DNA of 64,000 nucleotides from Streptomyces bikiniensis (GTDB lineage Bacteria > Actinomycetota > Actinomycetes > Streptomycetales > Streptomycetaceae). A model generated the notes under the pieces. It was not told the origin of the DNA. It saw only the letters and a program-made list of their open reading frames with translations, and searched no databases. The DNA lies in assembly GCA_000716465.1 (NCBI GenBank), contig JNWL01000002.1, forward strand, positions 389,644 to 453,643, in the 5' to 3' direction. Each line of letters begins with the position of its first letter. The first letter of the stretch is position 1. Below, in pieces: positions 58,719 to 64,000 of the stretch. A program made the translations under genes and the position numbers.

Positions 58719-59443
58719 CAGATGTAGCCTTCGCGGAGCGCGTACGCGACGGCATGCGCCCGGTTGGTGAGCTGGAGGCGGGTCATCAGCGCGTGCAGGA
58801 TGTTCTTGACGGTGCGTTCGGAGTAGGCGAGCCTCTCGCTGATCTGCCGGGTGTCCAGGCCCTCGGCGAGCAGCCGCAGGACGTCCACCTCGCGCGGCGC
58901 CATCCCGAAGAGCGGCACCGTCCCGCCGGCCGTCGCACCCGCCGCCGTCGCCCGCCGGAGCCGGCCCACCTGGTTCAGGAGCCGGCTGACCAGGTCCGGC
59001 GGCAGCTCCCCCTCGCCGCGCGCCGCGCTGTGCACGGCGCTCAACAGGCGCTGCTCGGTGGCCTGGTGGCGCCAGATGATGGCGCGCACCCCGTACTCGA
59101 CCACCGACAGCAGGTCCGGTTCGCGCAGCTCGCCCGCGACGAGGACGACCCGCCGGTCCCGGCCGCGCAGCAGCCGTCGCAGCTCGGCCGTGGTGGACTC
59201 GTCGATCCGGTCCGCGAGCACCACGGCGACGGCCGGGGAGCCCCCGTCCCTCCCGGGCGCGTCCCTCCCGGCCCGTTCCCTCCCGGCTCCTTCCCCGCCG
59301 GACCGTTCCTCCCGGCCCCGTCCCCCCTCGGTCCGCTCCGGCAGGACGTCCAGGGACGGCTGGTGCCGCAAGTGGCTGATCAGCCCGGCCCGGCTGAGCG
59401 GATCGGACGCGTGGACGGTCACCGTCACCCGCTTGGTGAGCAC
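58718..59443 (-). CDS. LuxR-family response-regulator-like protein of the injection-system locus
   Basis: The protein has 241 residues from GTG 59443 (AAGGAG about 11 bases upstream); the frame remains open to 59695 but that extension is Pro/Arg-rich and unlikely to be translated. The receiver-like N-terminal domain (VTVTVHASDPLSRAGLISHL; VVLVAGELREPDLLSVVEYG) lacks the usual phospho-acceptor context and contains a Gly/Arg-rich insertion. The C-terminal LuxR domain is complete: MAPREVDVLRLLAEGLDTRQ, ISERLAYSERTVKNILHALM, TRLQLTNRAHAVAYALREGY. It is the first gene of the operon LuxR-DUF4255-ATPase and presumably controls it. Confidence 0.8.
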   Translation of the reverse strand: MLTKRVTVTVHASDPLSRAGLISHLRHQPSLDVLPERTEGGRGREERSGGEGAGRERAGRDAPGRDGGSPAVAVVLADRIDESTTAELRRLLRGRDRRVVLVAGELREPDLLSVVEYGVRAIIWRHQATEQRLLSAVHSAARGEGELPPDLVSRLLNQVGRLRRATAAGATAGGTVPLFGMAPREVDVLRLLAEGLDTRQISERLAYSERTVKNILHALMTRLQLTNRAHAVAYALREGYI

Positions 59444-59899
59444 TTCCGCTACCTGCTCCTTCTCGTACGCCCCGACCGTCCGGACGTGGTCGGGCGTCCG
59501 GTACGGAGGACGGGGCGGCCGCGCCGGCGCCCCCGGGCCGGTCTCCGGCACGCACGGCGGTCCCCGCGGTCTTCTGGCCGCGGCCGGCGCGCACCGGCCG
59601 CGATGGTCGCCACCAGCCTGCCGCCGGCTGCTCACGTCCCGCTGCCGTCGCGCTAACGCCCCCGCCGGCGCCGTTACCGTCGCCGGCCCGAGCACCCGTC
59701 GCCGAGCCGACGGAGGACGTACGGGAGGGGGCCCGCCCCGGCGCCGGGGGCGCGGCCTCCGCTTCCGGGGGCGCGGCAGGCGGTTCTATGGTGGGCGGCG
59801 CAGATCGCGCGGACCGCGCGGTCCTCCGCGGGCACGCGCCCGATCCGGCGGCCACCCCGGCGGCAGGGTCGCCCCCGCACGACACGAACGAGGAGTTCC
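59444..59899. other. Divergent intergenic region, no gene seen
   Basis: 456 very GC-rich bases between the injection-system regulator (minus) and the SDR gene (plus). Open frames here are Arg/Pro-rich compositional artefacts. Both promoters are expected but no clear motif was seen. GAGGAG-like sequence before 59900 is the SDR ribosome-binding site. Confidence 0.5.
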
Positions 59900-60661
59900 A
59901 TGGACATCGCAGGCTCCGCCGCTCTCGTCACCGGCGCCGCCTCCGGCCTCGGTGCCGCCACCGCCGCCGCGCTCGCCGCCCGGGGCGCCACCGTCTACGG
60001 CCTGGACCTGGACAAGGCCGTGGCCGCCGCCGGCGACCTCCCCGAGGGCGTCCGGCTGCTCGCCGCCGACGTCACCGACGAGGAGCAGGTCCGCGCGGCC
60101 CTCGCCGGGATCGACGCCGACGGGGCCGAGCTGCGGCTCGCCGTGAACTGCGCCGGCATCGCCCCCTCCGCCCGGATCCTGGGCCGCAAGGGGCCGCACG
60201 ACCTCGACCTGTTCCGCGCCGTCGTGAACGTCAACCTGATCGGCACCTTCAACGTGATGCGGCTCGCCGCCGAGTCCATCGCCCGGCACGAGCCCGACGC
60301 GCACGGGCAGCGCGGCCTCGTCGTCAACACCGCCTCGATCGCCGCCTTCGAGGGCCAGGTCGGCCAGATCGCGTACGCCGCCTCCAAGGCGGGCGTCGCC
60401 GGCATGACCGTCACCGCCGCCCGCGACCTCGCGCAGTTCGGCATCCGGGTCGTCACCGTCGCCCCCGGCATCGTGGACACCCCGATGATGGCCGGGTTCG
60501 GCGAGGACGTCCGCGCCGGTCTCGCCGCGAGTGTCACCTTCCCGCAGCGCCTCGCCCGCCCGGAGGAGTACGCCCGGCTCGTCGCGATGATCGCCGAGCA
60601 CGACTACCTCAACGGCGAGACGATCCGCATGGACGGCGCGCTCCGGATGGCCGCGCGCTGA
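59900..60661 (+). CDS. Short-chain dehydrogenase (3-hydroxyacyl-CoA dehydrogenase type)
   Basis: The protein has 253 residues from ATG 59900. The NAD-binding motif is GAASGLGAA, followed by LDLDKA (an aspartate suggesting NAD preference), AVNCAGIAPSARIL, the catalytic Ser in VVNTASIAAFEG and the YxxxK in AYAASKAG. The substrate loop is IVDTPMMAGFGEDVRAGL. The sequence order and length match the HSD17B10-like 3-hydroxyacyl-CoA dehydrogenases that act in short-chain and branched-chain acyl-CoA oxidation. It is followed by a strong hairpin terminator. Confidence 0.85.
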   Translation: MDIAGSAALVTGAASGLGAATAAALAARGATVYGLDLDKAVAAAGDLPEGVRLLAADVTDEEQVRAALAGIDADGAELRLAVNCAGIAPSARILGRKGPHDLDLFRAVVNVNLIGTFNVMRLAAESIARHEPDAHGQRGLVVNTASIAAFEGQVGQIAYAASKAGVAGMTVTAARDLAQFGIRVVTVAPGIVDTPMMAGFGEDVRAGLAASVTFPQRLARPEEYARLVAMIAEHDYLNGETIRMDGALRMAAR

Positions 60662-60681
60662 GCCTCCGTACCCTCGGAAGA

Positions 60682-60715
60682 GCACTGGGTGCCGGATTCG
60701 TCCGGCACCCAGTGC
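60682..60715 (+). terminator. 15-bp perfect hairpin with TTCG loop after the SDR gene
   Basis: GCACTGGGTGCCGGA (60682-60696) pairs exactly with 60701-60715 around a TTCG tetraloop, 20 bases after the SDR stop. Its right half overlaps the palindrome GGCACCCAGTGCC (60704-60716). Confidence 0.85.
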
Positions 60716-60716
60716 C
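60704..60716. promoter_or_regulatory. Palindrome GGCACCCAGTGCC before the TetR gene
   Basis: 13-bp dyad GGCAC-N3-GTGCC ending 33 bases before the tetR ATG. The same dyad recurs at 61536-61548 and 62027-62039, which suggests an operator of the adjacent TetR protein. Confidence 0.5.
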
Positions 60717-60749
60717 GCACGCCTGTCGTTCCAGTGCTAGTTTCGACGC

Positions 60750-61457
60750 ATGGGAACAGCGTCGACGAACTCCACGAAGCCCGCGATGCGGGACTCCCTC
60801 ATCGCCGCGGCCTTCCAGCTCTTCCTGGAGCGGGGCTACGAGCAGACCACCGTCGACGACATCGTGACCCTCGCGGGCGTCGGCCGGCGGTCCTTCTTCC
60901 GGTACTTCCCGTCGAAGGAGGTCGTGGTCTTCCCCGACCACGACCAGTGCCTCGACGACATGACCCGCTTCCTCGCGGCGAGCGCGGACTCCGACGACCC
61001 GGTCGCCCGGGTCTGCGGCGCCGCCCGGATCGTCATGCGGATGTACGCCGAGAACCCCACCTTCTCCGTGCAGCGCTACCGGCTCACCCGCGAGGTCGCC
61101 GGGCTCCGCACGTACGAGCTGTCGGTGGTCTGGCGGTACGAGAAGACCCTCGGCGACTACCTGCGCACCCGCTGGGCCGACCGCAGGGACGGCACCCTGC
61201 GCGCCAACGTGGTCGCGGCGGCCGTGGTCGCCGCCCACAACCACGCCCTGCGCCACTGGCTCCGCTCGGGCGGCGAGGGCGACCCGCTGGCGGCGGTGGA
61301 CGAGGCCCTGGAGTTCGTGCGCTCCACCTGGAGCCCCGCCCCGGCCTCGGACGCCCCGGCCGAGGAGACGGAGGACGTCGTGGTGGTCATCACCAAGCGG
61401 TCCACCCCGATGTGGCGCGTGGTGCGCGAGGTGGAGTCGAGCCTCGGCGAGGGCTGA
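60750..61457 (+). CDS. TetR-family regulator
   Basis: The protein has 235 residues from ATG 60750. The N-terminal domain is DSLIAAAFQLFLERGYEQTT, VDDIVTLAGVGRRSFFRYFP, SKEVVVF, with the canonical GVGRRSFFRYF recognition helix. The long C-terminal ligand domain (VMRMYAENPTFSVQRYRLTR; VVAAAVVAAHNHALRHWLRS) ends with a disordered tail. It lies between the SDR gene and the DUF35 gene on the same strand. The GGCAC-N3-GTGCC palindromes before its own start and before the DUF35 gene suggest control of itself and of that neighbour. Confidence 0.87.
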   Translation: MGTASTNSTKPAMRDSLIAAAFQLFLERGYEQTTVDDIVTLAGVGRRSFFRYFPSKEVVVFPDHDQCLDDMTRFLAASADSDDPVARVCGAARIVMRMYAENPTFSVQRYRLTREVAGLRTYELSVVWRYEKTLGDYLRTRWADRRDGTLRANVVAAAVVAAHNHALRHWLRSGGEGDPLAAVDEALEFVRSTWSPAPASDAPAEETEDVVVVITKRSTPMWRVVREVESSLGEG

Positions 61458-61535
61458 GGGGCGTCCGGGCGGCGCCACCCGGACTCCCAGGGATCTCAGT
61501 ATCTCCAATTGAGGGAACTCAGGTCTTTATTTGAT

Positions 61536-61548
61536 GGCACTCAGTGCC
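61536..61548. promoter_or_regulatory. Palindrome GGCACTCAGTGCC before the DUF35 gene
   Basis: Core of the 17-bp perfect dyad ATGGCACTCAGTGCCAT (61534-61550). It is directly followed by TATCTT (61550-61555), a plausible -10 box, so a bound repressor would block the promoter. Confidence 0.65.
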
Positions 61549-61599
61549 ATATCTTTGCTCCATGCACGGTCGAGCCGCCGAGTGCGAGGAGAAGGCATC

Positions 61600-61986
61600 G
61601 TGTTCCACACGGGACTGAGGAGCGGGACCGCCGTCCAGGCCGAGGAGACGGCCCCCGACTCCGAGCTCTACTTCCAGCGCTGCCGCTGGTGCCACACCAC
61701 CACCTTCCAGCGACTGCTCTGTCCGACCTGCGGGTCGACCGACCTCGCGCCCGAACTCAGCGGGGGCGAGGGCGTGATCTCCGTACGGCGCGGGGTCGCC
61801 GCGGCCGACGCCGACCTCTGGCCGGTGCACATGGCGGAGGGCTTCGTGGTCCGCTGCCGGGTCGACGGGCCGCCGCACGCGGTGCGCCCCGGGGCCCGGG
61901 TCAAGCTCTTCTCGGGCGTCGGCGTCTCCGGCCGCCGCCCCGTCGTCCGGCTCTGCGAAGAGGTCCCGCTCGACGGCTGGATGTGA
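61600..61986 (+). CDS. DUF35 Zn-ribbon/OB-fold protein
   Basis: The protein has 128 residues from the GTG at 61600 (GAGGAGAAGG upstream). The rubredoxin-like zinc ribbon CRWCHTTTFQRLLCPTCGS (CxxC-x13-CxxC) is followed by an OB-fold (GVISVRRGVAAADADLWPVH; MAEGFVVRCRVDG; RVKLFSGVGVSGRRPVVRL). DUF35 proteins work as partners of thiolases, ketoacyl synthases or MaoC-type enzymes in steroid and acyl-CoA metabolism. No thiolase lies in the window. The stop is followed by a very long hairpin. Confidence 0.85.
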   Translation: MFHTGLRSGTAVQAEETAPDSELYFQRCRWCHTTTFQRLLCPTCGSTDLAPELSGGEGVISVRRGVAAADADLWPVHMAEGFVVRCRVDGPPHAVRPGARVKLFSGVGVSGRRPVVRLCEEVPLDGWM

Positions 61987-62008
61987 GCGGGACCCGTCCC
62001 ACCTCATG

Positions 62009-62057
62009 GGAAAGGGGCGGTGGGGTGGCACTCTGTGCCACCCCACCGCCCCTTTCC
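62009..62057. terminator. 23-bp perfect hairpin between convergent DUF35 and etfA genes
   Basis: Positions 62009-62031 and 62035-62057 are exact complements with a 3-base TCT loop. It is a bidirectional terminator for the two converging genes. Its tip is GGCACTCTGTGCC (62027-62039), the same GGCAC-N3-GTGCC dyad as the two operator-like sites. Confidence 0.9.
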
Positions 62058-62086
62058 GCTGCCGGAAGACCGACGGCGCCGGAAGG

Positions 62087-63043
62087 TCAGCGGGTGCCGA
62101 TCTCGTCCGTCAGCTGCGGCAGCACCTCGAAGAGGTCGCCGACCACGCCGTAGTCCACGAGGTCGAAGATCGGGGCCTCCGGGTCCTTGTTGACCGCGAC
62201 GATCGTCTTCGACGTCTGCATGCCGGCCCGGTGCTGGATCGCGCCGGAGATGCCCGCCGCGACGTACAGCTGCGGCGAGACCTGCTTGCCGGTCTGGCCG
62301 ACCTGGTTGGCGTGCGGGTACCAGCCGGCGTCCACGGCGGCGCGGGAGGCGCCGACGGCCGCGCCGAGCGAGTCGGCCAGCTTCTCCACGACCCCGAAGC
62401 CCTCGGCCGCGCCGACGCCGCGGCCGCCGGAGACCACGATCGCGGACTCGGTCAGCTCGGGACGGCCGGTGGAGACGCGCGGGGTGCGCGAGACGACCTT
62501 CGCCGCGTTGCCCGTGAAGGCGACGGAGACGTTCTCGACCGCGCCGGCGGCCGGGGCGGCCTCCGGGGCGGCGGAGTTCGGCTTGACGGTGACGACCGGC
62601 ACGCCCTTCGAGACCGTCGACCGCACCTGGTACGAGGCGGCGAAGACGGACTGGGTGGCGACCGGGCCGTTCTCGCCGGCCTCCAGCTCCACGGCGTCGG
62701 TGATCAGACCGGAGCCGAGGCGGAGCGCGACGCGGGCCGCGATCTCCTTGCCCTCGCCGGAGGAGGTCACCAGGACGGCGGCCGCCCCCTTCTCCTCGGC
62801 GATCTGGGTGAGCGCGTCGACCTTCGGGACGACGAGCTGCTCGGCGAACTCGGTGCCGTCCGCGACGTACACGGTGGCCGCGCCGTACTCGCCGGCGGTC
62901 GCGGCGATCGACGCGGCGGCCTCGCCGGCGCCGAGGACGACGGCCGAGGGCTCGCCGATGCGGCGCGCGATCGTGAGCAGTTCGAGGGCCGGCTTGCGGA
63001 CCGCACCGTCGGCGTGGTCCACGAGAACCAGGATCTCAGCCAT
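62087..63043 (-). CDS. etfA: Electron transfer flavoprotein, alpha subunit
   Basis: The protein has 318 residues, normal length. The N-terminal domain begins MAEILVLVDHADGAVRKPAL. The C-terminal FAD-binding domain carries AIVVSGGRGVGAAEGFGVVE, LGAAVGASRAAVDAGWYPHA, NQVGQTGKQVSPQLYVAAGI and SGAIQHRAGMQTSKTIVAVN. The ETF heterodimer accepts electrons from acyl-CoA dehydrogenases and passes them to the quinone pool through ETF-quinone oxidoreductase. It is the last gene of the operon acyl-CoA dehydrogenase-etfB-etfA, 38 bases after etfB, and ends near the 23-bp hairpin. Confidence 0.95.
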   Translation of the reverse strand: MAEILVLVDHADGAVRKPALELLTIARRIGEPSAVVLGAGEAAASIAATAGEYGAATVYVADGTEFAEQLVVPKVDALTQIAEEKGAAAVLVTSSGEGKEIAARVALRLGSGLITDAVELEAGENGPVATQSVFAASYQVRSTVSKGVPVVTVKPNSAAPEAAPAAGAVENVSVAFTGNAAKVVSRTPRVSTGRPELTESAIVVSGGRGVGAAEGFGVVEKLADSLGAAVGASRAAVDAGWYPHANQVGQTGKQVSPQLYVAAGISGAIQHRAGMQTSKTIVAVNKDPEAPIFDLVDYGVVGDLFEVLPQLTDEIGTR

Positions 63044-63081
63044 GATTCGTTGCTCCTGTGTGGGTGTCGTGCCGGGGCGGG

Positions 63082-63867
63082 TCAGATGAACTTCTGGGCG
63101 GCGAGGAAGGCGGCGAGCTGCTTGCCGCCGTCGCCCTCGTCCGTGACGATCGTGCCCTGGGTCCGGGGCGGACGCGGGGTCGCGGAGTCGACCAGGGTCC
63201 AGGACCCGCCGAGGCCGACCTCGTCGGCGTCGACGTCCAGGTCGTCCAGGTCCAGCTCCTCGACCGGCTTCTTCTTGGCGGCCATGATCCCCTTGAAGGA
63301 GGGGTAGCGGGCCTCGCCGGACTGGTCGGTGACCGACACGACGGCCGGCAGCGGGGCCTGGAGGAGCTCGGTGGCGGCGTCGCCGTCCCGGCGCCCCTTC
63401 ACGGTGCCGTCCTCGACGGAGACCTCGGAGAGCAGGGTGACCTGCGGCAGGTTCAGGCGCTCGGCGAGCAGCGCGGGCAGCACGCCCATGGCGCCGTCGG
63501 TCGAGGCCATGCCGCAGACGACCAGGTCGAAGCCGGTCTTCTCCAGGGCCTTGGCGAGGATCGCGGAGGTGGCGAACACGTCCGAGCCGTGGATGGACTC
63601 GTCGTTGACGTGGACGGCCTTGTCGGCGCCCATCGACAGGGCCTTGCGCAGCGCGTCCCTGGCGTCGTCCGGGCCCACGGTGACGACGGTGACCTCGGCG
63701 TCGTCCGCCTCCTCGGAGATCTGTAGGGCCTGCTCGACGGCGTACTCGTCCAGCTCCGAGAGCAGGCCGTCGACGGCCTCGCGGTCGGTCGTCAGGTCGT
63801 CGGCGAAACCGCGGTCGCCGGTCGCGTCGGGGACGTACTTCACACAGACAGCGATCTTCAGGGTCAC
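63082..63867 (-). CDS. etfB: Electron transfer flavoprotein, beta subunit
   Basis: The protein has 261 residues. It begins MTLKIAVCVKYVPDATGDRG and contains EQALQISEEADDAEVTVVTV, DALRKALSMGADKAVHVNDE and FDLVVCGMASTDGAMGVLPA (nucleotide-binding loop), with the family signature near VSVTDQSGEARYPSFKGIMA and AKKKPVEELDLDDLDV. It binds AMP and forms the ETF heterodimer with the downstream etfA product. It follows the acyl-CoA dehydrogenase gene by 36 bases. Confidence 0.95.
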   Translation of the reverse strand: MTLKIAVCVKYVPDATGDRGFADDLTTDREAVDGLLSELDEYAVEQALQISEEADDAEVTVVTVGPDDARDALRKALSMGADKAVHVNDESIHGSDVFATSAILAKALEKTGFDLVVCGMASTDGAMGVLPALLAERLNLPQVTLLSEVSVEDGTVKGRRDGDAATELLQAPLPAVVSVTDQSGEARYPSFKGIMAAKKKPVEELDLDDLDVDADEVGLGGSWTLVDSATPRPPRTQGTIVTDEGDGGKQLAAFLAAQKFI

Positions 63868-63903
63868 GGCCTGTCTCCTTTCAACAGCTCAACGGTCGTG
63901 TGG

Positions 63904-64000
63904 TTACGGGAGGTTGCGGGCCATGACGATGCGCTGGACCTGGTTGGTGCCTTCGTAGATCTGGGTGATCTTGGCGTCGCGCATCATGCGTTCGACGGGG
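63904..64000 (-). CDS. Acyl-CoA dehydrogenase, C-terminal end only
   Basis: The last 31 codons read [20 protein letters not shown] and [11 protein letters not shown], ending TAA at 63904-63906. This is the conserved C-terminal segment of acyl-CoA dehydrogenases, including the YEGTNQ region. The rest of the gene lies outside the right edge. It is the upstream gene of the etfB-etfA operon and supplies its electrons. Confidence 0.88.
   Translation of the reverse strand, partial: PVERMMRDAKITQIYEGTNQVQRIVMARNLP

Overview
The window reads as chromosomal DNA of a Streptomyces or close relative. It is very GC-rich with strong third-position G/C bias, GTG and TTG starts are frequent, and the gene families are typical of the genus: SpdB-like DUF2637, Rhs/LamG giant proteins, a TNT-domain relic, XdhC-type purine oxidation, DUF4255 of contractile injection systems, and an FhuF-type siderophore reductase with a DmdR/IdeR-like iron box. 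I recognised no rRNA, tRNA or CRISPR array.

Region 1 (1-15958) is an insertion-sequence-bounded toxin island. An IS110-family transposase runs off the left edge. Next comes a decayed IS5-family copy (1261-2143). Three minus-strand genes follow: a 1231-residue secreted LamG protein, a 2362-residue Rhs/Hint protein whose C-terminal tip is a DddA-like (SCP1.201-type) cytidine deaminase, and a tightly linked SMI1/KNR4-like putative immunity gene with visibly lower GC. A DUF3592 membrane gene and an intact copy of the same IS5-family element (15075-15958) close the block. The two IS copies are in the same orientation, so the island resembles a composite transposon.

Region 2 (16-45 kb) is mostly ordinary chromosome: rsgA preceded by a 23-codon small ORF, an Ada/AlkA DNA-repair protein, an F420/PPOX oxidoreductase, DUF456, a LuxR-type regulator, a large S8 protease, a PP2C-like protein, poxB, an RsbW-like ATPase, SpdB-like, the iron-regulated FhuF-like gene, GntR, a P-loop/propeller protein and a TPR protein. 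A purine catabolic block follows: pucR divergent from the FAD, 2Fe-2S and molybdopterin subunits of xanthine dehydrogenase, then an NCS2 purine permease and the XdhC maturation factor.

Region 3 (44.7-57 kb) is a decay zone. It holds relics of a serine hydrolase, a ROK regulator and a TNT-domain toxin, a prophage remnant (integrase tail plus tail-assembly genes), an IS256 element and an internally deleted IS5-type relic. Still-intact genes lie between them: Mrr-like, CsbD, MerR/MFS, and TetR/acyl-CoA dehydrogenase. The IS5 relic cuts off a contractile-injection-system ATPase. Only that ATPase's N-terminal part, the DUF4255 (Pvc16-like) protein and a LuxR regulator remain on this side; sheath, tube and baseplate genes are not in the window.

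Region 4 (59.9-64 kb) is lipid/acyl-CoA metabolism: an SDR dehydrogenase, a TetR regulator with recurring GGCAC-N3-GTGCC palindromes, a DUF35 Zn-ribbon/OB protein, and a minus-strand acyl-CoA dehydrogenase-etfB-etfA operon whose first gene runs off the right edge.
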